This document shows, one piece after another, positions 47,645-56,111 of a DNA stretch of 64,000 nucleotides (positions within the stretch are counted from its first letter, which is position 1; each line of letters opens with the position of its first letter). The position numbers were made by a program, and so were the translations under genes. Under the pieces are notes generated by a model. It had not been told where the DNA came from. It made no database searches and saw nothing but the letters and a program-made list of their open reading frames with translations. This DNA comes from Bacillota bacterium (GTDB lineage Bacteria > Bacillota_A > Clostridia > Lachnospirales > Lachnospiraceae). The stretch is from NCBI GenBank assembly GCA_023443625.1, contig JAEZTQ010000005.1:143322-207321 (forward strand), given 5' to 3'.

Positions 47645-47998
47645 TATTTACACTCCTATCTTATCGTTAAAGTATTTTATTTATCATAACAAGCCAATTT
47701 CTATTAATGTTTTTTCATGTAGCATTTCTAATATATTCTAATATATTCTTTCCAAGATAACAAGGTATATTTATTAGGAATGTATTTCGCTGGCTCTTAG
47801 GCAATTAATGATGCCAAATGCCTCTTATTTCATTTTTCTATCTTTGCCTTCGCCATAGTAAGTCCAACCAAAAAGCTTACTCCGATAAACATTTCCACCT
47901 TTTCTTTAGGTATAGACAAGAAAAAAGTGCAAATCCAGAGTCTGGAATCGCACTTTTATACTTTATAATTCAATATAGCTGAAGTTATATCAATCCTA
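47645..47998. other. Intergenic region upstream of folD
   Basis: Contains an AT-rich direct repeat (TATTCTAATATATTC near 47729) and, at its far end, the terminator at 47923-47957. I see no gene. Confidence 0.5.
47923..47957 (-). terminator. Terminator of the 136-residue hypothetical gene
   Basis: Minus-strand AAAAGTGC..ATTCCAGA and TCTGGAT..GCACTTTT, followed by TTCTTG, lies 40 bp beyond the stop. The stem is long and ends in a U-rich arm. Confidence 0.85.
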
Positions 47999-48409
47999 TT
48001 AGTTTATAGCTAACAGTTTAAGCTGACGGTCTTTTTCTTCCCTTACTTCATAATCCTTCGCTATAAACTCATATAGCCCTCTAGAATCTATATATACTGC
48101 ATAATGCTTCGGTTGTAATATATTATATTCGTAACTGTACATTTGTTTTATTTCTTTTAGCCATTGGGAAACATCTATTTTAACTAAGGTATCATAAGCA
48201 TCATACAATTCTCTTGTAAAGCAATCGGTTGTATATCGATAACATAATACCGTATCAAACGTTATTATAGTTTTCTGCTTGATGTCTGGAAAAAAAGGGT
48301 TAGAATACTGAATACTTAATGATATAGTAGATCCGTCAATAATCACTTGAAAATCATCTTCTAATTCATGGGATATCATTGGTATTTCCCATAACTTAAC
48401 TATTTTCAT
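47999..48409 (-). CDS. Hypothetical protein, 136 residues
   Basis: A small soluble protein with a good ribosome site (GGAGGTAAAT). Beta-rich first half (FQVIIDGSTISLSIQYSN) and an aromatic, tyrosine-rich second half. No recognised domain and no signal peptide. It has its own terminator and lies alone between folD and the aconitase-family gene. Confidence 0.65.
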   Translation of the reverse strand: MKIVKLWEIPMISHELEDDFQVIIDGSTISLSIQYSNPFFPDIKQKTIITFDTVLCYRYTTDCFTRELYDAYDTLVKIDVSQWLKEIKQMYSYEYNILQPKHYAVYIDSRGLYEFIAKDYEVREEKDRQLKLLAIN

Positions 48410-48562
48410 CTAATTTACCTCCGTTCACAACCATTAACTAATGCAACTTTTATCATATTATAGCAAATTTTAATGTTTTTTCGAGTTAAATTGACATGAA
48501 CGTCGATTTTTGTTACATAAACGTACCTAAATCACAAAACTACTATCCCTATAACAAAATAA

Positions 48563-48612
48563 CGATACAAGCTCCTACTAGTGATATGTAATCACATAGA
48601 AGTCTTGTATCG
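48563..48612. terminator. Bidirectional terminator after the aconitase-family gene
   Basis: CGATACAAG and CTTGTATCG flank an inner, partly paired stem (CTACTAGTGAT / ATCACATAGAAG). T-rich sequence follows on both strands. Confidence 0.85.
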
Positions 48613-48657
48613 TTTTATTTGTATTAAGATATTTACTTATTGATCCAGAATTATCAC

Positions 48658-50940
48658 TTATCCTCTGTAATAATTGATCAGACACCCACTTAAGATTATC
48701 TCTCTCTCATCGTCTGTAAGTTCACCAATCTTTAAAGTGAATTCCTTCATATCCTTATTTACAACATATGCCTTTACTTCAGATATCTTCTCAGTAATAG
48801 CCTTCTTAATATCCTTAATAAAGATATAATCACCATTGGCAAAGGGCAACTCTTCTTTAAAGATGAAGGGCAGCATTCCCCAGTTGATTAAGTTGGAGCG
48901 ATAACGCTTGGTTGCATACTCATTGGCTATATTAGCGAAGCCTCCCAGTACCTTCTGACAGCTGGCTGCCTGTTCTCTGGCAGAACCATCACCGGGCTTA
49001 ACTGCAAAGATGGTACTTCCAATCTGAGTAGATTTCATATCTATATCAAACTTAGTGCCAATCTTATCATATACAGCCTTGAGCTCTTCATTCGCTCCTA
49101 CAATATCCTCTCCGGCAATTCTAGCTTTCTCCGCCTTCTGTACTGCCTTGGCACGACCAACATAGGCAGGATCCTTACGAGACAAGGTAAACTCAGCCAA
49201 GCCCAGAGGGTTAGAACGATAGGAGGAGGTCTCTCCGGAAGGAATTAATTCATCCGTAGTGGTTACAGGGTCATGTATCTCTGATACTACCTTTAGTATC
49301 ATGTCATCTGAAAGTGCTGTCATTGCAGGCCAATCAACAATTCCAGGGCCAAATTTGATATCTACATTAGAATCCCCTTTACCATAGCCATGATATACTC
49401 TGTTATCATAAATGGTACTATCAAAGTAATACTTAGGTCTCTTAAAGCTCACATCAATATCCTCAGCAGAGGTCAAATAACCCTGATTTGCAGCAGTTGC
49501 AGCAATGGATCTAGCATCCATTAATGCTACAGAGGCAACCTGGCCACTGGTAATCTTAGAACCTTCTCTATTGGGGAAGTTTCTTGTTGTATGACGGATA
49601 CTGAGGCCATTGTTAGAAGGAACATCTCCTGCCCCAAAGCATGGTCCACAGAAAGCAGTACGTATAGTAGCACCTGTCGCCATTAATTTGGCTATAGAGC
49701 CATTCTTCACCAATTCCATAAATACAGGCTGGCTTGCCGGATATACACTTAAGGAGAACTCATCCGAGCCTATGTATTTGCCCTCAAGAATATCTGTAGC
49801 ATCACAGATATTTTCAAAGCCACCACCAGCACAGCCTGCGATGGTTCCCTGCTCTACATATAATCTGCCATTACGAACCTTATCCTTTAAGGTGTATTTA
49901 ATCTTATTATTATCAAGACTAATTAATGCCTTCTTCTCAACTTCGTCTAAGATATCATAGAGATTAGCATTTAACTCATCAATGGTATATACATTGCTTG
50001 GATGGAAGGGCATTGCAATCATAGGTTTAATCTCTGATAAATCAACATAAACCATTCCATCATAATAAGCCACCTTACCAGGTTTAAGCTCTTTATAATC
50101 GGAGGCTCTGTGATGAATCTCATAGAACTCCTTCACAGAGTCATCTGTTGTCCATATGGAGGATAGACAGGTGGTCTCCGTAGTCATAACATCAATACCA
50201 ATTCTAAAGTCTACACTTAGATTATTGATGCCATCACCAACGAACTCCATTACCTTATTATTCACATAACCATTGGCAAATACCTTTCCAATAATAGCCA
50301 GGGCTACGTCCTGAGGACCAACACCTTTTCTAGGTGTACCAGTTAAGTAGATTGCTACCACCTCTGGCATATTGATATCATAAGTCTTATCAAGAAGCTG
50401 CTTTACAATCTCAGGGCCACCCTCACCCACTGCCATGGTACCAAGGGCACCATAACGGGTATGGCTGTCAGAACCCAGCACCATACTGCCACAGGCTGCT
50501 AACATCTCACGAGCATACTGATGAATAACTGCCTGATGAGGTGGAACATAGATACCACCATATTTCTTAGCACAGGAAAGTCCAAACATATGGTCATCCT
50601 CATTAATGGTACCACCTACTGCACATAAGCTGTTATGACAGTTTGTTAATACATAGGGTACAGGAAATTTCTCCAGACCACTGGCTCTGGCAGTCTGAAT
50701 GATACCTACAAAGGTAATATCATGAGAGGTTAATTTATCAAACTTAACCTTTAATTTCTTATCATTACCAGAGGTATTATGGCTAGTTAATATATCATAA
50801 GCCATGGTCTCCTGCCTTGCTGCCTCTTTGCTAACCTCAGCACCGGTTTTAGCTTTCAGAGCTGCTTTCACCTCAAAATTATCTTCCACTATTTCAGTGC
50901 CATTTAATAGATAGACACCGTTATCGTATAATTTAATCAT
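48658..50940 (-). CDS. Aconitase-superfamily hydratase (YbhJ-like)
   Basis: A 760-residue hydratase of the aconitase superfamily. Iron-sulfur cluster and active-site segments resemble the family: [31 protein letters not shown] and [10 protein letters not shown], with a C-terminal swivel domain ([18 protein letters not shown]). It is closer in layout to the YbhJ hydratase group than to canonical AcnA or LeuC. Substrate not known. ATG after GGGAGATGACT. No citrate-cycle or leucine genes flank it. Confidence 0.85.
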   Translation of the reverse strand: MIKLYDNGVYLLNGTEIVEDNFEVKAALKAKTGAEVSKEAARQETMAYDILTSHNTSGNDKKLKVKFDKLTSHDITFVGIIQTARASGLEKFPVPYVLTNCHNSLCAVGGTINEDDHMFGLSCAKKYGGIYVPPHQAVIHQYAREMLAACGSMVLGSDSHTRYGALGTMAVGEGGPEIVKQLLDKTYDINMPEVVAIYLTGTPRKGVGPQDVALAIIGKVFANGYVNNKVMEFVGDGINNLSVDFRIGIDVMTTETTCLSSIWTTDDSVKEFYEIHHRASDYKELKPGKVAYYDGMVYVDLSEIKPMIAMPFHPSNVYTIDELNANLYDILDEVEKKALISLDNNKIKYTLKDKVRNGRLYVEQGTIAGCAGGGFENICDATDILEGKYIGSDEFSLSVYPASQPVFMELVKNGSIAKLMATGATIRTAFCGPCFGAGDVPSNNGLSIRHTTRNFPNREGSKITSGQVASVALMDARSIAATAANQGYLTSAEDIDVSFKRPKYYFDSTIYDNRVYHGYGKGDSNVDIKFGPGIVDWPAMTALSDDMILKVVSEIHDPVTTTDELIPSGETSSYRSNPLGLAEFTLSRKDPAYVGRAKAVQKAEKARIAGEDIVGANEELKAVYDKIGTKFDIDMKSTQIGSTIFAVKPGDGSAREQAASCQKVLGGFANIANEYATKRYRSNLINWGMLPFIFKEELPFANGDYIFIKDIKKAITEKISEVKAYVVNKDMKEFTLKIGELTDDEREIILSGCLINYYRG

Positions 50941-51085
50941 AGTCATCTCCCAACCGCCGAACTTCCATTTTCATGATGTCGGCTAATAATTTTTAGTGAC
51001 GATAATACCTATCCTCACCCTTTGTCCATTGTTTGTCCAATTCTTGTAAATTACTTATTCACTTTCTTAATCAGAGCACCTTGTC

Positions 51086-51640
51086 TTACTCTAATACTTT
51101 TCCTTGATTCAAGTCAATTGTATATTCTTCGTCACAGTCTATTAAGCCAGAGGTCAATATACCATTGCTTGCTTTTATCTTCATTTTAATAATCTTAGGA
51201 TCATCGGTTTTCTTGAATTCAACTTTAATATTACCACTGAATTTCTCGTTAAAATAACCAGCATCCACTAATAACTCTTCATGATTTTCAAATTTAAAGC
51301 GCATCTCATAATTTGCTTCAAAGCCTAATAAATTAATGGGCTCGAGTTCTTCCGTAAAAGTTTTATGAGCTTCAATCTTATCAATCTCCATAAGCTCAGT
51401 GATGTCCCCCTCCATATATACGAATTTGGCATCAAAATACTCCAAATTAAGGTCACTTTTATTTTTAATAATTAATTTACCATAGCCTGTCTCCATATAC
51501 ATTAATACAATTGATAATAGTAATAACACGGAAGCTACCACAATGGCTGTAATAACCTTACCCTTGGTATTTAGTATCTTAAGGCCTTGGCTTGCCCCAT
51601 GCTTTGTTGATTTCTTTGTAGCTTTCTTTATCTTCTTCAT
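51086..51640 (-). CDS. Membrane-anchored hypothetical protein
   Basis: The 184-residue protein has a lysine-rich N-terminus, one membrane helix (about residues 28-50, VITAIVVASVLLLLSIVLMY), and an extracytoplasmic beta-rich domain. The start follows AGGGGGATTTGTG, eight codons inside the longest frame. No recognised family; the surface domain recalls small lipid- or ligand-binding barrels, but that is only an impression. Confidence 0.65.
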   Translation of the reverse strand: MKKIKKATKKSTKHGASQGLKILNTKGKVITAIVVASVLLLLSIVLMYMETGYGKLIIKNKSDLNLEYFDAKFVYMEGDITELMEIDKIEAHKTFTEELEPINLLGFEANYEMRFKFENHEELLVDAGYFNEKFSGNIKVEFKKTDDPKIIKMKIKASNGILTSGLIDCDEEYTIDLNQGKVLE

Positions 51641-51750
51641 CACAAATCCCCCTAAAATATTCATCCTATATTTTCAGACATTCTTAATAATAATAGGTAT
51701 GGACAAAATAATCAAGTCCCAAGTAACCATTTGTGCGATATTGTTTTAGC

Positions 51751-51779
51751 TTGACCTTTATACAAAATCATGATACTCT
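51751..51779 (+). promoter_or_regulatory. Sigma-A promoter of the mntP riboswitch transcript
   Basis: TTGACC, 17 bp, TGATACTCT (extended -10). Transcription would begin near 51786, directly at the riboswitch. Confidence 0.8.
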
Positions 51780-51785
51780 ATCACT

Positions 51786-51882
51786 AATTGAAAATACCCG
51801 TGAGGGAGTAGTTAGCGCAAATTTGCGCGACAAGTCAACATACTGACCGGCAGCGGTCTGGCTTGTCTTAAAAAACGAGACT
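51786..51882 (+). ncRNA. yybP-ykoY manganese riboswitch
   Basis: The conserved GGGAGTAG loop, the GC-rich hairpin GCGCAAATTTGCGC, the ACATACTGACC segment, the helix GACAAGTC / GGCTTGTC and a downstream AGACT element match the yybP-ykoY (Mn2+) aptamer. It precedes a gene for a manganese exporter and is followed by an intrinsic terminator, fitting Mn-dependent antitermination. Confidence 0.9.
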
Positions 51883-51918
51883 CATGTATAACTTTTACAG
51901 CTATACATGGTCTTTTTT
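51883..51918 (+). terminator. Riboswitch expression-platform terminator
   Basis: CATGTATA / TATACATG with an 11-base loop, then a T-rich run (TCTTTTTTT). It should form when manganese is low. Confidence 0.85.
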
Positions 51919-51924
51919 TATTGT

Positions 51925-51969
51925 AAAAACCTAGATATACGCTCGTATGAGTAAATACTTAGGTTTTTT
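51925..51969 (+). terminator. Second terminator-like hairpin before mntP
   Basis: AAAAACCTA / TAGGTTTTT with an inner ATACG/CGTAT stem and trailing T-rich sequence, 37 bp before the mntP start. Confidence 0.65.
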
Positions 51970-52005
51970 CTTTTGTATATCATACTTTGTGAAGGAGAAT
52001 ATGTT

Positions 52006-52638
52006 ATGAATTTACTAGAATTATTCCTCATTGCTATTGGACTTTCTATGGATGCTTTTGCCGTAGCTATTTGTACCGGATTGACCATGCCTAAGGTGAC
52101 CATTAAAAAATCATTGGTTGTCGGCTTGTACTTTGGTTTTTTTCAAGGGATTATGCCGCTTATGGGGTATATGCTTGGCACACAGTTTTCAGATAAAATA
52201 ATTACATTTGATCACTGGATTGCATTCGCTCTGCTCAGCATTATAGGCAGTAAAATGCTTATCGACAGCTTTAAGAAAGAAGGATGTGCAGATAGGGAAT
52301 GTCCTTCTATAACATGCACGGATAGAGAATGTCCAGGCGGAGAGCGTCCCAAGACTAAGGAAGCCTCCTTAAAACCTGCAGAAATGCTGCCTCTTGCTCT
52401 GGCCACAAGTATAGACGCACTGGCAGTAGGTGTATCATTTGCTTTTCTAAATATTAGTATTACACCTGCAGTTTTATCCATCGGGATTATCACGCTCATT
52501 TTATCTATGATGGGTGTAAAAATCGGCAATATATTCGGTGTGAAATTCAAATCGAAAGCTGAACTCCTTGGTGGTATTATACTGGTTTTAATGGGTTTGA
52601 AGATATTACTTGAACATATGGGGGTCATTGGCTTTTAA
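52006..52638 (+). CDS. mntP: Manganese efflux pump MntP
   Basis: The only plus-strand gene. The 210-residue protein has six membrane helices in two homologous halves; LFLIAIGLSMDAFAVAI opens the first and LALATSIDALAVGVSF the second, with the conserved acidic residues of the MntP family. A cytosolic-loop insertion at about residues 92-120 has four cysteines at five-residue spacing (C94, C99, C104, C109) with DREC twice, not usual in MntP. Start after GAAGGAGAATATGTT. It exports excess Mn2+, consistent with its riboswitch. Confidence 0.95.
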   Translation: MNLLELFLIAIGLSMDAFAVAICTGLTMPKVTIKKSLVVGLYFGFFQGIMPLMGYMLGTQFSDKIITFDHWIAFALLSIIGSKMLIDSFKKEGCADRECPSITCTDRECPGGERPKTKEASLKPAEMLPLALATSIDALAVGVSFAFLNISITPAVLSIGIITLILSMMGVKIGNIFGVKFKSKAELLGGIILVLMGLKILLEHMGVIGF

Positions 52639-52645
52639 ATATAAT

Positions 52646-52678
52646 ACCCAGCACGATCATTTTAGTGGTGTGCTGGGT
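52646..52678. terminator. Terminator between mntP and the chaperone cluster
   Basis: ACCCAGCAC and GTGCTGGGT with an inner GAYCA/TGGT pairing. It lies between two convergent genes and is very similar to the hairpin at 60041-60070. Confidence 0.8.
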
Positions 52679-52692
52679 GTATGAATATCTAT

Positions 52693-54531
52693 TTATTGAC
52701 GTAGTAAATTAACAAATTGGTCTAAATCATTACGAAATATCTGCTCCCGTTCTTCACTATAACCTATTAATATATGGGTATAATTCTTATTATATAACCG
52801 TAATATTTCTTCAAAATATTTGCATTCTATGGGAATAATCACCTTATCCCTTCTGCTATATACATATAAATATCCCCTATTATTGCTCTTTGCTTGGTAA
52901 TAAGTCCATATAATCTTTTTATTATCTATAATATTAGGCAATCTCAATTCATTCATATAGAAAGTCCAATGTCTTCCTACCCAGAACCTTGGGCCAAACC
53001 TTTCTGCCTCACAAAAGTCCTTTTCTAAATCCTCCATCATAAAATGTGAGTTCTGTATCAGATATTCCTTCAGTAAACGAAAACAGTCAAACTTAGTTAT
53101 AAAATATAGCAATATCAACCCTACACTAAGTAAGATCGCTGAACTGGCTACCGCTATGGGAATATATCGAACACTACCAATAATTCCAAAAAGCAGTATT
53201 ACGGTTCCTAACAAGAGGCAAAGAATTGCAGGTGGTATAAATCTTTTTATGTATTCCTGTTTCATCTGCTTTTTTAAGAGTGTCCTATTGCCCGGGGATT
53301 TCACTGCATTTAGATTTTTAGTAGCATCAACAGAATCCGATTTATCACATGAATTCGGTGTATCCATAACAATCTCTGGGGAGATTGTTATATCTGGAGT
53401 ATATAAGCTATTGTCATTTTTACTAACTTCTTTATGTTCTTTGCTTTTCCTTGCTTCCCCTTCAATATACTGAAGGATTTCAGGACTACTCTTTTCTTGA
53501 AGTGTTAGAAGCATAATCTCTAACTCATCTCCACCATTTTGAATGTCCTGTATTTCGAATAGTTGATACAAAGCATAGTACATTTCTTTTGTAATTTGAT
53601 CATGCATCTCCAAAAAAATAGTTAATAGCTCAAATACAAGCGGAGACCTCTCAATCTGGAGGTAAACTAAATCATGTTCATTGTGAGTGATTTTTATAAG
53701 ATCTTCGGCTTTCTGACTAATTTCATAAGTAGCATCCTCCAAAATCCTAATCCAATCATTCATTGTTTGGTCTGATGCATCCTTTTCAGCTTCTCTTAAA
53801 ACATTCCTGTAAATATAAAATGCATAACGTCTATCCAATATACTTTTTTGACGGGTCATCATATATGAATGATCAAAATGCATATAATTTTGATACATGA
53901 CATCAATCAAAGGTTTAACATAGTCCTCATTATAAACCTCATCATCGGTCATAATGCCATAAGCAGTACATAATTCGTAAAATAAATTCTTAGGTAATTT
54001 ACGCACTTCGATATATTGCTGTTCCATCAGAAAATCTGCTAAATACCGTATAAATTTTTTATCATATTGTGCCTTTAAAAAAGTTGTCGATTCAACATAC
54101 TGCTTCCAGGGCTCCCAATGATATACTTTAGCCTTATTTGAGAATATACGGATAAAATCAACCATAGCTGCACTATTGTAATACTCTCTCTTTTCAAGGT
54201 CTACATAGTTTATTAGACTACTAAATAATAATTCATCCTGTAGCTTCTGGCTATTTTTCTCCTGGCTTTGGGCTTCCTCATAATCCTGTTTCTTTTTATT
54301 ACCATTTACCTCTAAGTCCAATTCTATTTCATTATTAAAACAAGAATTATGCTCTACCTCAGATTTAGAGGCTTTTGCCATCTCCATCGCTCTCTGATAA
54401 GCTTTATAAAGCAATTGAAAGCCTTCCGGATCAGCTTCTGGATGATGTATTCTTGTTTGTTTTGCATATGCCTTTTTAATTACTCTTTCATCTGTTGTGG
54501 ATTTTATTCCAAGAACTTCCCACATCGTCAT
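52693..54531 (-). CDS. Membrane-anchored J-domain protein, full-length paralogue
   Basis: A 612-residue protein. Residues 1-60 form a J-domain (WEVLGI.TTDERVIKKAYAKQ), but the invariant HPD is HPE (HHPEADPEGFQ). A long cytosolic helical region (about 60-400) follows, then two membrane helices (about 431-450 and 459-479) and a C-terminal domain of about 130 residues with the motif WVGRHWTFYMNE and the aromatic core GYLYVYS. The domain order resembles DjlB/DjlC, partners of HscC in E. coli, though the C-terminal domain is additional. It is the last gene of the hscC cluster. Confidence 0.85.
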   Translation of the reverse strand: MTMWEVLGIKSTTDERVIKKAYAKQTRIHHPEADPEGFQLLYKAYQRAMEMAKASKSEVEHNSCFNNEIELDLEVNGNKKKQDYEEAQSQEKNSQKLQDELLFSSLINYVDLEKREYYNSAAMVDFIRIFSNKAKVYHWEPWKQYVESTTFLKAQYDKKFIRYLADFLMEQQYIEVRKLPKNLFYELCTAYGIMTDDEVYNEDYVKPLIDVMYQNYMHFDHSYMMTRQKSILDRRYAFYIYRNVLREAEKDASDQTMNDWIRILEDATYEISQKAEDLIKITHNEHDLVYLQIERSPLVFELLTIFLEMHDQITKEMYYALYQLFEIQDIQNGGDELEIMLLTLQEKSSPEILQYIEGEARKSKEHKEVSKNDNSLYTPDITISPEIVMDTPNSCDKSDSVDATKNLNAVKSPGNRTLLKKQMKQEYIKRFIPPAILCLLLGTVILLFGIIGSVRYIPIAVASSAILLSVGLILLYFITKFDCFRLLKEYLIQNSHFMMEDLEKDFCEAERFGPRFWVGRHWTFYMNELRLPNIIDNKKIIWTYYQAKSNNRGYLYVYSRRDKVIIPIECKYFEEILRLYNKNYTHILIGYSEEREQIFRNDLDQFVNLLRQ

Positions 54532-54601
54532 ATTTCGCCTTCACCAGCTTTCAATCATCCCTGCAATCATAATGTTCTCACTGTTTCATGGATTATAGAG
54601 A

Positions 54602-55234
54602 TCATTTTATGTATCTTTTTAAAAGATATGTTACCAAATGATCATATTGATTTTCTATACTAGCATATGATAATACTTCTTCATTGAATTCATTTTCATT
54701 ACAGATTACAGGAATATCGATTAAATAATCTGAAAATCCATATTTTACAGTATCTTCCGCTGATAAATAGTACTCTGTAAATAATACATTTCTCATTTCC
54801 TCAAAGGAATGATCCGTCTGAACAGCATATTCCTTAATAATTTTAATAATGATCTCTTCCAGGATAGTAATGTTTTTATCAATACCTTCTTCCTTAGCGT
54901 ATGTATATAGAGTAGGAACAAGGACAGCCTCAATACATATATATCGTTTGCCTTTTGTTCCTGCTACAAGGAGTAGGCCTGCTATTGCGCATATTTCACC
55001 TACGGCTATGGTACATATATTACATCGACACCATTTAATAACATCATAAATTGCCATGGCGGCTGTAGTCTTTCCACCATTGCTATTAATTAATATAAAT
55101 ATATCTTTAGAAGCATCTTGATTATTTAGTTCGATCAACTTACATACAACATTATAAGACAGCTCATCTGTTATTTCCCCATCTATGATTATGATACGGT
55201 TTAATGTATATTTCGTAATAAGTTCTAAATTCAT
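54602..55234 (-). CDS. ClpP-fold protein with all catalytic residues replaced
   Basis: A 210-residue protein that aligns by eye with ClpP along its length: INSNGGKTTAAMAIYDVI, VGEICAIAGLLLVAGTKGKRY and LSAEDTVKYGFSDYLID. The catalytic serine (GxxxSxGA box) is Ala83, the histidine (VMIHQP box) is replaced by Pro107 and the aspartate near FLSA is Glu154. It is therefore very probably proteolytically dead and perhaps structural, like ClpR-type or other pseudo-subunits. The start is the ATG after GAGAAGGTAATT; an ATG 18 codons upstream lacks a ribosome site. Confidence 0.85.
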   Translation of the reverse strand: MNLELITKYTLNRIIIIDGEITDELSYNVVCKLIELNNQDASKDIFILINSNGGKTTAAMAIYDVIKWCRCNICTIAVGEICAIAGLLLVAGTKGKRYICIEAVLVPTLYTYAKEEGIDKNITILEEIIIKIIKEYAVQTDHSFEEMRNVLFTEYYLSAEDTVKYGFSDYLIDIPVICNENEFNEEVLSYASIENQYDHLVTYLLKRYIK

Positions 55235-55273
55235 AGCAATTACCTTCTCATTTTCGTTTATTTTGATATTGTC

Positions 55274-55474
55274 CGTCAATTTGCACAATCTAATTTATGA
55301 GTGCGTGATGAAAAAACTTGTTTGTTCGCAACACACTCTCGCTTGGATGAAGCACGTAGTGGTGCATAAGGCCCTAAAATACAGGACCTAAGCACCAACG
55401 GCTTCATAACAGTTGCTCACTAAACTAAGTTTCTTTCATCCCGCCTGGCAAGCTTGTATATGTGCAAATTGACG
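55274..55474. repeat. 201-bp imperfect palindrome with 14-bp perfect ends
   Basis: The element begins with CGTCAATTTGCACA and ends with its exact complement. Inside, arms pair nearly continuously: GCGTGATGAAA with TTTCATCCCGC, AAACTTGTTT with AAACTAAGTTT, GCAAC with GTTGC, ATGAAGC with GCTTCAT, and a central GGTGC..AAGG / CCTAAGCACC hairpin. It contains no gene and lies between the 178-residue protein gene and the ClpP-like gene. Confidence 0.85.
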
Positions 55475-55522
55475 AAATCACGTTTGAGGAATACCTTTTG
55501 ACACCCTAATCCTATTGGTTAT

Positions 55523-56059
55523 TTATTTCTTTCCAATTACAATATGGGAATACTTCTCCTCATACATTCCTAATAATATTTTTGCATTCTTTTTACTAAT
55601 TGGAACTTTAGTCAGTTCTTGTTGATTATTATATATATAAATAAAACCATTACTTGTTTTACCATGATGTTCTCTGTGAAAATATGCCTGCGCTATTTCA
55701 GAATTTTCTAATATATCTGGCAGACTTCCTTCATCCATATAGAAAGTCCAACGTCTTCCAAGCCAAACTCTACTACCGATCTTATTGGCCTGCATAAAGT
55801 CATTTTCGATATCATGAATGGTTATTTGGGGGTTCTTATTCATATGATCCTTTATCATAATAAGGTAATCCATGGTTATAATTCTGTGTAAAAGGAATAA
55901 CCCAAGTACAATCATTAAAATGCCCCCTATGATCCCTGCCATGGAATTATTAAGATTTCCAGATAATCCTCCATATAATAGTACCCCTCCCATAGAAAAC
56001 GACAATATTATAAGAAATATATATACGATGGAATATTGCCTTCTCAATTGCTTCTCCAT
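55523..56059 (-). CDS. Two-helix membrane protein matching the C-terminus of the J-proteins
   Basis: A 178-residue protein with two N-terminal membrane helices (about residues 10-28 and 38-57) and a C-terminal domain homologous to residues 430-600 of the neighbouring 612-residue J-protein; the shared motif here is WLGRRWTFYMDE, and GFIYIYN corresponds to GYLYVYS. It has its own ribosome site (GGGAGGCTTTGT) and is therefore a real separate gene, not just a frameshift tail. It follows the short J-protein gene directly and may supply the missing half in trans. Confidence 0.8.
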   Translation of the reverse strand: MEKQLRRQYSIVYIFLIILSFSMGGVLLYGGLSGNLNNSMAGIIGGILMIVLGLFLLHRIITMDYLIMIKDHMNKNPQITIHDIENDFMQANKIGSRVWLGRRWTFYMDEGSLPDILENSEIAQAYFHREHHGKTSNGFIYIYNNQQELTKVPISKKNAKILLGMYEEKYSHIVIGKK

Positions 56060-56111
56060 ACAAAGCCTCCCTTCTGCTAAGCATTGATATCAGTCTCTAA
56101 ACTGTCCACTG

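Noticed and set aside
50947..51085. T-box or other leader riboswitch before the aconitase-family gene
   Set aside because: Only a short GCCGA hairpin is visible; no T-box sequence, specifier stem or terminator.
55185..55391. Plus-strand reading frame across the palindrome
   Set aside because: It overlaps the ClpP-like gene antisense and exists only because of the fold-back element; no ribosome site.
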